62,389 bases of DNA from positions 1 to 62,389 of the forward strand of contig CACMRG010000007.1 of assembly GCA_902616005.1 (NCBI GenBank), read 5' to 3'. Positions 9,477 through 19,278 of the stretch are shown here, in pieces (positions within the stretch are counted from its first letter, which is position 1; the number at the start of each line of letters is the position of its first letter). A program made the position numbers and the translations under genes. The stretch comes from an uncultured SAR116 cluster alpha proteobacterium (lineage in GTDB: Bacteria; Pseudomonadota; Alphaproteobacteria; Puniceispirillales; Marisalimonadaceae). The notes under the pieces were generated by a model that did not search any database, had not been told where the DNA came from, and saw only the letters and a list, made by a program, of their open reading frames with translations.

Positions 9477-12400
9477 ATGCCTGAAAAACCAGATTTTATT
9501 GATAATATTGAAGGTAACACATTATCAAAAGCTCTCAAAAATTTGTTAAATGGTGATGAGAGGCAATTAGATCCCTCGCAAATTATAAATATTGAACAAG
9601 CTAGGATTGCAACTGCGTACTTTAGTCCTTCAGGTTTTAGTAACATTGCTAAAGCAATTGCTCACATTCCTACAGTGAAATTATTATTAGGTTCAGATCC
9701 TATTGCTGATAATGCACGCTGGCAAAAAAAGCTTGAAGAAAGCGAGAGTTTCTTCTTTGAGAGAAAATTAAAAGAAAAATTTAGTGAACAAGAGCGACTT
9801 TTAAGATTAGAGCGTGATCTAATACCATTTAATAAGGATTCTGATAAATTTGTTAAACAACTAGTTGATTCACTTAGAGCTGGAAACATGGAAGTCCGTA
9901 GATATGAGAAAAACTTTTTGCATGCGAAAGCATATATCTTTTCACAAAAAAATAACCAAATAAATCCAACACATGGAGTAATAATAGCTGGATCATCTAA
10001 TCTTACTTTTGCTGGCTTGAACTCAAACCTTGAACTTAACCTTGGCAAATATAGCGAAAAAACTGTGTCTAAAGGGAAAAAATGGTTTGATAATCTTTGG
10101 GATGAGGCAGTTCCATTTGATTTAGCTTCTTATTTTGAAGAGATATTTCAAGTTAAAACACCATTTGAGATTTTTTTAAGGGTGTTATGGGAGTTATACG
10201 GCCAAGAAATTGATCAAGATTTTGAGACTGATAGAGGACTTCCATTAACAAGTTTTCAAAAACATGGAGTTGCTCGTGCATTGAGATTAATTGAAGAAAC
10301 AGGAGGTGTAATTGTAGCTGACGAAGTCGGGTTAGGAAAGACTTTTATAGCTGGTGAAATATTGAATATTTATAGAGAAAGGAGACAAAGAGCACTTTTA
10401 ATATGTCCTGCAGCCTTGAGAGATACAGCATGGAAACAATTTCAAAGTGAGTTTGACACTCGCCTTGAAACACTGTCATTTGAAGAACTTGCAAGAGATA
10501 AACAGCTCTTTGATGAAAAAAGAAGGCCGAATGCTAATTCTTCTAACTTGGAAAGAGAAATTGAAGAATATCAATTAGTTATAATTGATGAAGCTCACAA
10601 TTATAGAAATCCAGATTCACCGACACGTGCAGACGCATTAAGAACTTTTCTTTATGGGAAGAGAAAAGATGTTCTGATGTTAACAGCAACACCAGTTAAT
10701 AATTCCTTATGGGATCTTTATCACTTAACGCGTTTTTTTCTTAAGCAAGATACATTTCTAGCTAACAGAGGTATTATTTCAATCAGAGGCCGCTTTGATG
10801 AAGCAATGAGAACAAATCCTAATAGTTTGTCACCTGATGTTTTATATCCTATAATAGATGCTACCACTGTAAAACGTACCCGTCAGTTTATTCAAAAACA
10901 TTACCGAAATGATCAAGTTAAAATTGGAGGAGTACTTCAGACAATTGTTTTTCCAGAACCAAAAGCAATTTCAATACGATATGATATTGAACAACTTGCG
11001 CCTGGGCTATTTGATTTAATTGAATTATATTTTGATCCAGATGAGGATGATTGTCTAGAATTTGCAAGATACAAGGCTAATTCTTATTTAATAAACTTTG
11101 ATCCTGAAGACGAAAGAATTGGTATTGCAGCAACAGGCTTGATATTAAGTGGCTTACTAAAAAGATTTGAATCTTCAATTGGTGCATTTAAAATTTCTAT
11201 AGAAAGATTGATTGAACAACACGAATTGTTTCTGGCTGGACTTGATAATGGAAAAGTTATTTCAACTGAATTTTTAAGAGAAGCAGCTGCTAATGATGAC
11301 GAAGATTTTGAAGATCTTCTTACCTCCAGTGACGCTACTTCTTCAATTGATTTATTTCATAGTGAAAATCTTCGTGAAGATATTGAAAATGATTTAGACA
11401 AGTTAAATAAAATTTTTTCTAAATTAGAAAATATAAAAATAGAAAACGATCCAAAGTTAAAAAAATTAATAGAGAATTTAGAATATATAATTGAAGAAGC
11501 GGAAAGAGAATCATCAAATAGAGAAGATTTTTTTGATAAAAGAAAGGTCCTTATTTTTTCATTTTTCTCAGATACAGTGTTGTGGATACATCATTTTTTG
11601 AAAAATGAAATTATAAATAATCCAAGACTTCACCCATATAAAGATCGATTTGAATTTTTAACTGGTACATCACAAAATGAACAAGAAAACAGAGCCAGTG
11701 TGGCTGCACGTTTTGCTCCTAAAACTGCTGGTAATTCTGGTGATCAAGATAAAACTGATCTGCTCATTACAACAGATGTCTTGGCTGAAGGTGTAAACCT
11801 GCAACAAGCAAGACATATTATTAATTATGATATGCCTTGGAATCCCATGAAGCTAGTCCAAAGACATGGGCGAATTGACCGTATTGGAAGTCAGCATAAC
11901 AGAATTTTTATGAGGACTATTTTCCCAGCTAATAGATTAGACGCCTTACTAGGTCTTGAAGCTAGAATATCAAGAAAAATTGCAATGGCTGCAGCCTCAG
12001 TTGGTATTGTTTCACCAATAGAAAGCCAATCTTCTGAAAATAGAGATTTTAGTGAGACTAGGGAAGAAATTGAGAGATTATTAGCTGAGGATCCTTCTTT
12101 GTACGAAAGAGGTGGAACAGAATCAAGCGTTCAAAGTGGTGAAGAATATAGACAAACTTTGAGAAAAGCATTAGAAAATCGACGCGAAAATATATTAGAA
12201 ATGGCTTGGAAAAGTGGATCTGGCATGTGCAAAGGAAAAGAGCAGGGCATATTTTTCTGCGCCAAAGTGGGAGATAGAACTTATCTTCGTTTTGTTCACG
12301 CTGACAAAAATTGGCAACCATCTTATGTAGACATGCAAACAGAAAATGAAATAACTAGAAAGTTAAAGATTGAAATTGAATTAGGACGATGTTTAAGATT

Positions 12401-12839
12401 AATTGAATGTTCTGAAGAAACTGAAACTGTTCTTTCAGATACATCAAAAGATGCAGCCTATGATTTATGGTTACTAGCTAGAAAAAATATTTACGATAGT
12501 TGGATGTTTGAGACGGACCCTATAAATTTACAACCAAAAGTACGACCATTAAATATTAAAGTTGCAGATTTTATAAGAGAGAATAATCCCACAAATGTTT
12601 CTCAAACTCAAATTGAAAACGCTTTAGATATAGTCGAATCTCCTTGGATTAGAAGAGATGAAAGAAGATTAAGAGAATGGTTTGAAACTCAAGAAACTGG
12701 ATCACAAAAAGCTGCTTATTTAGTAAGAAATATTTTAGATTCTGGTTTAGAACCGTTTATTTCTCCGCCACCTCTACCAGACATCTCAGAAGATGATATT
12801 AAACTATTAACGTGGATGGCGATTAGCACTAATGAATAA
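9477..12839 (+). CDS. PLD-nuclease/SNF2-family helicase
   Basis: The 1120-residue protein has an N-terminal phospholipase-D-type domain with HAKAYIF (H149, K151) and GSSNLTFAGL plus a downstream Glu (SNLELNL), the HxK-N-E set of PLD nucleases. A RapA/HepA-like SNF2 motor follows: ADEVGLGKT (Walker A, ~281-289), DEAH (371-374), LTATPVNN (motif III), and the C-terminal motor half ending VQRHGRIDRIGSQ. Only one HKD-like half is present, so nuclease activity may need a dimer. It starts directly after the methyltransferase stop with no gap. Methylase plus PLD-helicase pairs recall DISARM-like systems, but gene order and partners differ here. Confidence 0.88.
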   Translation: MPEKPDFIDNIEGNTLSKALKNLLNGDERQLDPSQIINIEQARIATAYFSPSGFSNIAKAIAHIPTVKLLLGSDPIADNARWQKKLEESESFFFERKLKEKFSEQERLLRLERDLIPFNKDSDKFVKQLVDSLRAGNMEVRRYEKNFLHAKAYIFSQKNNQINPTHGVIIAGSSNLTFAGLNSNLELNLGKYSEKTVSKGKKWFDNLWDEAVPFDLASYFEEIFQVKTPFEIFLRVLWELYGQEIDQDFETDRGLPLTSFQKHGVARALRLIEETGGVIVADEVGLGKTFIAGEILNIYRERRQRALLICPAALRDTAWKQFQSEFDTRLETLSFEELARDKQLFDEKRRPNANSSNLEREIEEYQLVIIDEAHNYRNPDSPTRADALRTFLYGKRKDVLMLTATPVNNSLWDLYHLTRFFLKQDTFLANRGIISIRGRFDEAMRTNPNSLSPDVLYPIIDATTVKRTRQFIQKHYRNDQVKIGGVLQTIVFPEPKAISIRYDIEQLAPGLFDLIELYFDPDEDDCLEFARYKANSYLINFDPEDERIGIAATGLILSGLLKRFESSIGAFKISIERLIEQHELFLAGLDNGKVISTEFLREAAANDDEDFEDLLTSSDATSSIDLFHSENLREDIENDLDKLNKIFSKLENIKIENDPKLKKLIENLEYIIEEAERESSNREDFFDKRKVLIFSFFSDTVLWIHHFLKNEIINNPRLHPYKDRFEFLTGTSQNEQENRASVAARFAPKTAGNSGDQDKTDLLITTDVLAEGVNLQQARHIINYDMPWNPMKLVQRHGRIDRIGSQHNRIFMRTIFPANRLDALLGLEARISRKIAMAAASVGIVSPIESQSSENRDFSETREEIERLLAEDPSLYERGGTESSVQSGEEYRQTLRKALENRRENILEMAWKSGSGMCKGKEQGIFFCAKVGDRTYLRFVHADKNWQPSYVDMQTENEITRKLKIEIELGRCLRLIECSEETETVLSDTSKDAAYDLWLLARKNIYDSWMFETDPINLQPKVRPLNIKVADFIRENNPTNVSQTQIENALDIVESPWIRRDERRLREWFETQETGSQKAAYLVRNILDSGLEPFISPPPLPDISEDDIKLLTWMAISTNE

Positions 12840-12898
12840 ATTTTTTACAAAATAATTTATTTAATTAACATATTTATTTTTAATAATTATAATATGTT

Positions 12899-15019
12899 AT
12901 GCATCAGGTTTTCTTAACAGATAATTTATTTGATTCTTTACAATCTCTTCCAAACAAAGATTTAGGAAGAGTTTTTAAAACAATTCAACAAATAAAAAAA
13001 AATCCTTCTAATCCTGGTCTCAAACTTCATAGAATAGTAGAATCACCTGATGATCATTTCTGGACTGTTAGAGTATCAAATGATGCAAGAATAGTACTTT
13101 ATAAAAAAGAAAATTTAATTTTAATTTGTCATGCCGATAAACATGACGAAGCCTATGAGTGGGCAAAGCGTAGAAGAGTAAGTAGTGATACGAAATCTAA
13201 TTCTGCCAAAATTGTATCACTTGATGAATACGAAACAAAAAAAAGAAAAAAGCCTCCTTTTTTTAAACAAAATAATAATGTTGATGTTAAAGATAACAAG
13301 GCAGAGGAATTAACAAAAGAACCTGAATTATTATTCAAGGATCACAAGGACGAAGAGTTTTTGAACATTGGTTTTGATGCTGCAGAACTATCGCTAATTA
13401 GAACTATTTCATCTGAAGAAGACCTTCACTCGTTGGAACCTAGTTTTTCTGAAAGTAAATTTGATAAACTAATAAGTCTTTATCTTGATATAGAACCACA
13501 AGATGAGAGTTTTGAAAGTTTTGAAGATGACGAAGAAACGCAAAATGAGTTGATTGAATTTACAGACACTGAAGATATCAAATCTGCTTTAAGCCAGCCT
13601 TGGGAGCAATGGTTAATTTTCTTAAGTTATGCTCAAAAAAAATTAGTTAAAGCAAATTTTAAGGGTAGCTCAAAAGTTTTTGGAAGTGCTGGAACTGGAA
13701 AGACTGTTGTCGCCTTGCATAGAGCAAAATTTTTAATTGAAAAACAGAAAATTGATAAAGTAGCTTTGTTTACTTTTTCAAGAGTTCTTACACAAGACCT
13801 TAAAATTAAAGCTGATCTACTTTTAGGCGATAGCAGTAAAAGTAGAGCTAGCCTCCATATAGATTATCTTGAAGGTGAAGCTGGTAGAATTTTTAATCAA
13901 CATAACGGCAATCGTTTTAAATTAACTGGTGATTACACCACACATAACACACTAAAATCAATTTATGAAAAATTAGAATTGCAAAATGATTTCACACTTG
14001 AATTTGTCATAAGTGAGTATGAAAACGTAATAGGGCCTTGGAATTTGTATGAGTTCAAGGACTATAAAAATTTCCCAAGAAAAGGTAGAGGAACTCCATT
14101 AACGGCCAGTCAAAGAGAAAAATTGTCACGGTGTTACAAGATGTTAAAAAAACAATTATTAGATGAAGGTAAAGTTTCTACATTTGATTTGTATCATATG
14201 GCCTCAGATATTTTGTCTAAAACTACTGAGAGATATAGCTCAATCGTAATTGACGAAGCACAGGACTTAGGACCACATATGTTGAGATTTGTAAGATCGC
14301 TCACAGATAAGAAACATAACGACATAATGTTTTGTGGTGATACAGGGCAATCCTTGTACTACAGAAATCATAGCTGGCTTCAACATGGAATAGATATCCG
14401 AGGTAAATCCTCGAATCTTTTTATAAATTATAGAACTTCTAAACAAATCAAAGACTACGCAGAAGTTTTAAATGAAGATATTTTAGAGCTAACTGATAAG
14501 CAAGTTGAAAACAGAAAAAGTATATCAACATTTAATGGACCTAAGCCTGAGATAAAATCTTTTAATAATCAAAATGAAGAAATTCAAGGACTTGTGGAAT
14601 GGATAAAATCAAAAATAAAACAAGGAATAGATCTTCATGAAATAATTGTTTTATCTAGAGAAGTTTCAGATCTAAAACCTTTTGCAACTAAATTGAAGGA
14701 AAATAATATATCGTGTTGGGAATTAGATGCTTCCAGTAATTTTATTTATAATGAAGTTGGGTTAGCTACTGTCAGACGAGTAAAAGGTTTAGAATATAGG
14801 TGTGTAGCAATTGTTAACTGTAACGAAGATCAGTTTCCTTCAGAAAAAGAATTAGCTAAAATAGGCGACATTACTGATGAAAATGATTTTTTGATAAGAG
14901 AAATAAACCTTTTGTACGTTGCCATGACCAGAGCAAGAGATAACTTATACATTTCACACACAGGCCCATCTTCAATGTATTTAGATAATATCGAAGATTA
15001 TTCTAAAAAGGGAAATTAG
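12899..15019 (+). CDS. RelE-like domain fused to UvrD/Rep-type helicase
   Basis: Residues 1-95 resemble a RelE/ParE-type toxin fold: FWTVRVSNDARIVLY and a final HDEAYEWAKRRR, typical of mRNA-interferase-like proteins. After a ~130-residue acidic linker comes a superfamily 1 helicase: GSAGTGKT (Walker A, ~262), DEAQDLGP (~451), FCGDTGQSLY (motif III), NYRTSKQI (motif IV), and YVAMTRARDNLYIS (motif VI). The total of 706 residues is short for UvrD, mainly in the insertion domains. It lies 59 bp after the PLD helicase and 1 bp before zorA. The RelE part may bind ribosomes, RNA or the motor itself; toxin activity is unproven. Confidence 0.82.
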   Translation: MHQVFLTDNLFDSLQSLPNKDLGRVFKTIQQIKKNPSNPGLKLHRIVESPDDHFWTVRVSNDARIVLYKKENLILICHADKHDEAYEWAKRRRVSSDTKSNSAKIVSLDEYETKKRKKPPFFKQNNNVDVKDNKAEELTKEPELLFKDHKDEEFLNIGFDAAELSLIRTISSEEDLHSLEPSFSESKFDKLISLYLDIEPQDESFESFEDDEETQNELIEFTDTEDIKSALSQPWEQWLIFLSYAQKKLVKANFKGSSKVFGSAGTGKTVVALHRAKFLIEKQKIDKVALFTFSRVLTQDLKIKADLLLGDSSKSRASLHIDYLEGEAGRIFNQHNGNRFKLTGDYTTHNTLKSIYEKLELQNDFTLEFVISEYENVIGPWNLYEFKDYKNFPRKGRGTPLTASQREKLSRCYKMLKKQLLDEGKVSTFDLYHMASDILSKTTERYSSIVIDEAQDLGPHMLRFVRSLTDKKHNDIMFCGDTGQSLYYRNHSWLQHGIDIRGKSSNLFINYRTSKQIKDYAEVLNEDILELTDKQVENRKSISTFNGPKPEIKSFNNQNEEIQGLVEWIKSKIKQGIDLHEIIVLSREVSDLKPFATKLKENNISCWELDASSNFIYNEVGLATVRRVKGLEYRCVAIVNCNEDQFPSEKELAKIGDITDENDFLIREINLLYVAMTRARDNLYISHTGPSSMYLDNIEDYSKKGN

Positions 15020-15020
15020 T

Positions 15021-16733
15021 TTGAAATTTTCGTTATTTTTAAATGTTTTCTTATTTGTTTTGCCAAATTTGGCATTTTCTCAAGAAATTAATAATAAAGA
15101 AATAGCTGAACAAAGGGGTGTTGCAAACTATCTAATAGATCTACTATTAAGTATTTTCAGGAATGATAACACTGCTTTGTTCCTTGCTGGAATTATGATA
15201 ATTTTATCAATAATTCTTATTATTGATTACAGGCAAAGAATATCTGCGCCTGTGATAAATGACTTAAAAAATATTAACAAACTTTTTTCAAAAACTTATA
15301 ATTCTGAAACCTTTTCAGAAAATATTGAAGACATTAATGAAAAAATAAAATCACCTGAGTTTTACAATATTAAACCTATATGGCTAGAGTTTAATGAGAC
15401 TCTTACTACTCAAAAAGATGCAGGTGGTAGACAGATTTGGTTCAATACAAAAAGACCTGAAGAATATTTTACACCTACCTCAGTAACTAGAAATAGAGGC
15501 AATTTTAATTCAATTGAATCTTGGGGGGGTTTTTTTGTTGGTGCGGGTTTACTTTTTACTTTTTTAGGTCTAGTTGCTGCTTTGGATCAAGCTAGTTCGG
15601 CGGTGTCAGCAGCAAATAATAATACAACAGATGTTTTGAAGGCCTTGGAGCTTATGCTTCAAATTTCTGCTTTTAAATTCATGACTTCTGTTGCAGGCAT
15701 TTTTTGTTCAATAATTATAACTGCCTATGCTAGATCCTCTCAAAATAAAGTTTTGGGAAATTTAAATAGATTTAATGATCAATTAGAGAGGTGTTTAACA
15801 TTTATGCCAATAGAACAACTACAGCTGCGAACAATTGAAGCTATTGAAAAAATGTCAGCAAGTGTTTCTGAGGGAGTGTCTCAAGGAGTTCAAAATATAG
15901 CTGGTACTGAGCTGAGAGATTTTGCTACAGCACTAGGTTCAATTTCGGATTCACTGACTAAATCAAAAACAGACATAAAAGGTATTAGTAAGATTTATGA
16001 CGAAGAGATGGGAAATATTAAAAAATCTCTTGAAAAGGCACTAGGAAATATTTCTAAAGAATTAGAGAATTGGACGCTTGAAATGAATAATGTTTTAAAA
16101 GCAAATTTAGATAATACAAATGATGTATTAATCAATTTTGTTGATAACTTAGACAATTCTATACAAATGTCTGAAAAAGCTGCAGCTAATCTTAATACTG
16201 AAATTATTCAAAACATAAATGATGCAGCAAAATCTTTAGGTAAAAATGTTAATGAATTATCAAAAGGTATTGATAAAAAAGTAGATGGCGCAAATGATTA
16301 CTTGAATAAAATTAATGAGGCATCTTCAAAGTTAATTGCTGATACTGATAAAGTTACTACTGCTTTAAAAATTTTGGTTGATAAATTGTCAGGTGGAGAT
16401 AATAGTTTTAGCAAATCAATGGATCAGTTTGAAAATAAAATTGACGAATTATCTAACAACTTTTCAAATACAGTAAAATCAATCGAAAAAGTTTCGCAAT
16501 CATTTGAAAAAGAATTATCAAAATTACAAAATAAAGATAATGCTGTCAGGCTTCAGTTGCAGACTGCTGTAAGTCAGTTTTCTTCTTCAGTTTCAGATTC
16601 CGTAAACAACTTTAGTGATCTAAAAAAAGAAATTAACTCTACCTTTGATCCTTTGAAACAGAGTGTTGAAGAGTTGTCAGAAAATATTAAAAAGTCTTCG
16701 AAGGGTTCTAGTCTTTTCTTTTGGAGAAAGTGA
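15021..16733 (+). CDS. zorA: ZorA-like MotA/ExbB-family proton-channel protein
   Basis: The 570-residue protein begins with a TTG codon 1 bp after the helicase stop. A signal-peptide-like segment (1-21) and a helix (52-69) precede the MotA/TolQ/ExbB core, with helices at ~170-188 (GGFFVGAGLLFTFLGLV) and ~219-236. The remaining ~330 residues form a long amphipathic coiled-coil tail, as in ZorA of Zorya phage defence. In Zorya, ZorA5ZorB2 is an ion-driven inner-membrane motor whose tail is thought to relay phage sensing to cytosolic effectors. The symbol is given by architecture. Presence in an operon with a methyltransferase and two helicases is unlike the described Zorya types as I know them. 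Confidence 0.78.
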   Translation: MKFSLFLNVFLFVLPNLAFSQEINNKEIAEQRGVANYLIDLLLSIFRNDNTALFLAGIMIILSIILIIDYRQRISAPVINDLKNINKLFSKTYNSETFSENIEDINEKIKSPEFYNIKPIWLEFNETLTTQKDAGGRQIWFNTKRPEEYFTPTSVTRNRGNFNSIESWGGFFVGAGLLFTFLGLVAALDQASSAVSAANNNTTDVLKALELMLQISAFKFMTSVAGIFCSIIITAYARSSQNKVLGNLNRFNDQLERCLTFMPIEQLQLRTIEAIEKMSASVSEGVSQGVQNIAGTELRDFATALGSISDSLTKSKTDIKGISKIYDEEMGNIKKSLEKALGNISKELENWTLEMNNVLKANLDNTNDVLINFVDNLDNSIQMSEKAAANLNTEIIQNINDAAKSLGKNVNELSKGIDKKVDGANDYLNKINEASSKLIADTDKVTTALKILVDKLSGGDNSFSKSMDQFENKIDELSNNFSNTVKSIEKVSQSFEKELSKLQNKDNAVRLQLQTAVSQFSSSVSDSVNNFSDLKKEINSTFDPLKQSVEELSENIKKSSKGSSLFFWRK

Positions 16734-17611
16734 TGGAAGAACCTAAAACACAATCGCCTTACTTTATGTCAATTGCAGATTTGTTGATTGGAGTTTTATT
16801 TATCTTTTTAATAATTATGTTTTATTTCGCATTAAATTTTAGTGAGTTTGCTAAATACGCTAAAAGATATGAAAAAGATCAAAACTTGATAGCGACCTTA
16901 ACTAAAGAAAACGAAGATCTAAAAACTATTGTTGAAAAATTAACTGCACAAAACAAGGAATTAGAGGGAAAGCTTGGTAATGCTATAAAGCGAGCAGAGA
17001 TTGCAGAAAGAAAAGCAAAAGAAATAGAAAATCTTATTTTATCAGTTAATAAGACAAAGATTGAAATTCTGAAAAAAATTCAAGCCAGACTTATGAAATT
17101 AGATTTTAGAGTAGAAATTGATGAGAAAACAGGTGTAATTAGACTCCCGCAAAAAGAAATGTTTGCAACAGCTGAACATCAATTATCTAGAGATGGAATT
17201 GAAAACATTAAGAAGCTATCAATAGTTCTAGGAGAAATTCTTCCTTGTTACTCAAAATTAAATAATCAATTGAAAATGGTTTATACTCTTAAGTGTAACG
17301 GGCTTTCTGAAAATAAAATCGATGCAGTATTTATTGAGGGACATGCAGATACAAGACCTTTTTATTCACCAACTATTAAGGATAATCAAGAATTATCCAC
17401 AAAGAGAGCTTTATCTGCTTTTAACGCTATTGTAGCCAATGAAAATATCAATCGTTTAAAGAATAGTAATAATGAATTTTTACTTAGTGTGAGTGGTTAT
17501 GGTGACAAGAGACCTTTGCCATGTTTTGACGCTAAAGAAGTGTGTTATTCTAAAGATAGACGAATAGATTTAAGATTTATAATGGAGATACCAAAAAAAA
17601 TGAAAAATTAA
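16733..17611 (+). CDS. zorB: ZorB-like MotB/OmpA-family stator protein
   Basis: I chose the ATG at 16733, which forms TGATG with the zorA stop and has GGAGAAAG upstream; an upstream in-frame ATG at 16721 is less likely. The 292-residue protein has one TM helix (17-36) preceded by Asp16 in SIADLL, the position of the proton-binding Asp of MotB. A coiled coil (~45-110) and a C-terminal OmpA/MotB peptidoglycan-binding domain follow (FIEGHADTRPF, LSTKRALSAF, GYGDKRPL, DRRIDLRF). It should pair with the adjacent ZorA in the inner membrane and grip peptidoglycan. Two Cys pairs in the OmpA part may form periplasmic disulfides. Confidence 0.82.
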   Translation: MEEPKTQSPYFMSIADLLIGVLFIFLIIMFYFALNFSEFAKYAKRYEKDQNLIATLTKENEDLKTIVEKLTAQNKELEGKLGNAIKRAEIAERKAKEIENLILSVNKTKIEILKKIQARLMKLDFRVEIDEKTGVIRLPQKEMFATAEHQLSRDGIENIKKLSIVLGEILPCYSKLNNQLKMVYTLKCNGLSENKIDAVFIEGHADTRPFYSPTIKDNQELSTKRALSAFNAIVANENINRLKNSNNEFLLSVSGYGDKRPLPCFDAKEVCYSKDRRIDLRFIMEIPKKMKN

Positions 17612-17612
17612 A

Positions 17613-18509
17613 TTAATTTTCATTAGTAATTTTTCTTCTTCTTCTTGCTATTTCGTTTATTGCCCTTGCTGGTACATTCATTTTTTCATGTAGTGGTTGT
17701 CTTTGGTGACATGAAATACACAGTATTTTAATATTACGTGGACTATTATCACCTGAACGTCCATTAATATGATGCATATGAAGCCATTCAGGATGATCCT
17801 TTAGCTGAACGTCACATTTTCCAGTGCCTAATTCACTACCTTGGCAAGTATAATCTGTTTGTTTTAATAATCGGTCTCTTATTTTAGCGTGATCGACACT
17901 ATAATTACCACGATCTTCGTCTTTAAATTTTCTATAATACCTACTATCAATAAAGAAAGGGTTATAATGTTTAAGAAATTTATTGAGATCCAAATTTCTA
18001 ATTTGTTGTCTTTGGGAATAATTTTTTTTTGAGCTAAAGCCCAAATAATCCAATTGCATCATGCAGTTGTGGCATGCCAATAGCTTAGCTGGAATTTTAG
18101 TTTTTGTATCAATAATTCTTGTTAAAGGATCTCTTGGATTGCAAGGAAATTCTCCATTGATATTTTGAATTAAAATATATCTGTCTGATCTTTTATCTTT
18201 GTGCATTTTTTGTAGAGTTTTACACTCTTTAACAATGTGGAATCTAGGACCATTTTCACTAGGTATTTCTTCTAAATCTTCTTGAGACGCAAAAGGTTGG
18301 TCAATATACAAAAAGGCGTGATGGCCCTCAACATTCAAAAAACCAGCCACAGGTTTGATTTTATCGAATTCACCACGACTAATTGAGACACCTTTTTTTA
18401 TTTTTATTTCAATTGGGTCAGTAGATTTGATTTTCTTAATAGGAAACTTTCTTAAGGCTCCACCCATTTTCTTTAATGCAGCATCTAATTTATTAAAATT
18501 AACAGACAT
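17613..18509 (-). CDS. HNH endonuclease (ZorE-like effector)
   Basis: The 298-residue protein ends in a complete HNH module: TCQGSELGTGKC, then MHHINGRSGDNS (His246-His247), and CISCH (264-268). The N-terminal half contains FHIVKECKTLQKM and a CHNC motif (146-149) seen with other HNH defence proteins. It is the third gene of a ZorA-ZorB-HNH operon, with a 4-bp gap from zorB. That is the gene order of type II Zorya, where the HNH protein ZorE nicks DNA. Its stop lies 1 bp from the stop of the opposing zorB. A paralogue with the same HNH region lies at 25261-26508. Confidence 0.8.
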   Translation of the reverse strand: MSVNFNKLDAALKKMGGALRKFPIKKIKSTDPIEIKIKKGVSISRGEFDKIKPVAGFLNVEGHHAFLYIDQPFASQEDLEEIPSENGPRFHIVKECKTLQKMHKDKRSDRYILIQNINGEFPCNPRDPLTRIIDTKTKIPAKLLACHNCMMQLDYLGFSSKKNYSQRQQIRNLDLNKFLKHYNPFFIDSRYYRKFKDEDRGNYSVDHAKIRDRLLKQTDYTCQGSELGTGKCDVQLKDHPEWLHMHHINGRSGDNSPRNIKILCISCHQRQPLHEKMNVPARAINEIARRRRKITNEN

Positions 18510-18513
18510 TAAC

Positions 18514-19278
18514 TTAATAAGCCTCTCGAAGTTCTTTTATAAGTTCTCGTGCTTTAGTTCTTAATTTTATTTCTATTCTTCTTGAGGCTTTTTTATCTTC
18601 AAATTGATTTTTATCATTGTAATCATAAGGCTGAGCATTAGTATTCAACCTTCTACTAAAGGAAAGTCCATTTGCTGTTAAAGTATCTCGCATCCATTGA
18701 TACTTCGGCCTAAGAGAAGGTAGTTCCTTTTTGTTAAATACAAAATTTAAAACAGCTTTAGACCTTCTTTGAGATAGACCCATATTATACATATATTTAT
18801 CATTAGTTGATGTACCTGGTTTACCAGCGCTGTCTGTGTGGCCTTCAATTCTAACTTCATCAATCATGGATGAAAGATCAATTTTTTCACCTTTTGTATT
18901 AACGTAATGCCAATCATTTATAATATCTAAGTAAATAGGAAAAAATTTTCTTAATGTTGTCTTAAACTCATTGTTTAGTTTGTGCTCATTATGTTCAAAT
19001 TTATATTTTTCATTTATGAAAGTAATTCGTATTGGTTCACATGAAATTTTTAAATCACTTTTATTAAAATTTTTATATAGCTTATCCTTGAGATCGTCAC
19101 ATAGCTGATTTTCACTTTCTATGAATAAGTCAACAACGCCTATTACTTTACTTAGTGTTCTAGTGGCATTTAGAGCTATAAATATTGCTAAAATCATAAA
19201 TAAAACCATTAATACTGTCATCATATCTGACAAAGATAACCAAGTTGTTTCTTCTGATTTATCAATTTTTTTAAACAT
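18514..19278 (-). CDS. zorB: Second ZorB-like MotB/OmpA-family protein
   Basis: The 254-residue protein has an N-terminal cytoplasmic stub, Asp18 in LSLSDMMTV, one TM helix (~19-38) and a C-terminal OmpA-like domain (VRIEGHTDSAGKPG, MGLSQRRSKAVLNFV, KKASRRIEIKL). There is no long coiled-coil spacer, unlike the plus-strand ZorB. The start codon overlaps the stop of its zorA partner by 1 nt (TAATG). It should form the peptidoglycan-gripping half of a second membrane motor. Confidence 0.8.
   Translation of the reverse strand: MFKKIDKSEETTWLSLSDMMTVLMVLFMILAIFIALNATRTLSKVIGVVDLFIESENQLCDDLKDKLYKNFNKSDLKISCEPIRITFINEKYKFEHNEHKLNNEFKTTLRKFFPIYLDIINDWHYVNTKGEKIDLSSMIDEVRIEGHTDSAGKPGTSTNDKYMYNMGLSQRRSKAVLNFVFNKKELPSLRPKYQWMRDTLTANGLSFSRRLNTNAQPYDYNDKNQFEDKKASRRIEIKLRTKARELIKELREAY

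Noticed and set aside
9662-10048. A 128-codon minus-strand frame inside the PLD-helicase gene
   Set aside because: It lies fully opposite a well-supported coding region with clear motifs and has no context of its own.
5457-12839. Canonical BREX or DISARM system
   Set aside because: No PglZ, BrxC-like ATPase, DrmB or DrmA-like partners are seen next to the methyltransferase and PLD-helicase; the neighbours are RelE-UvrD and ZorAB.
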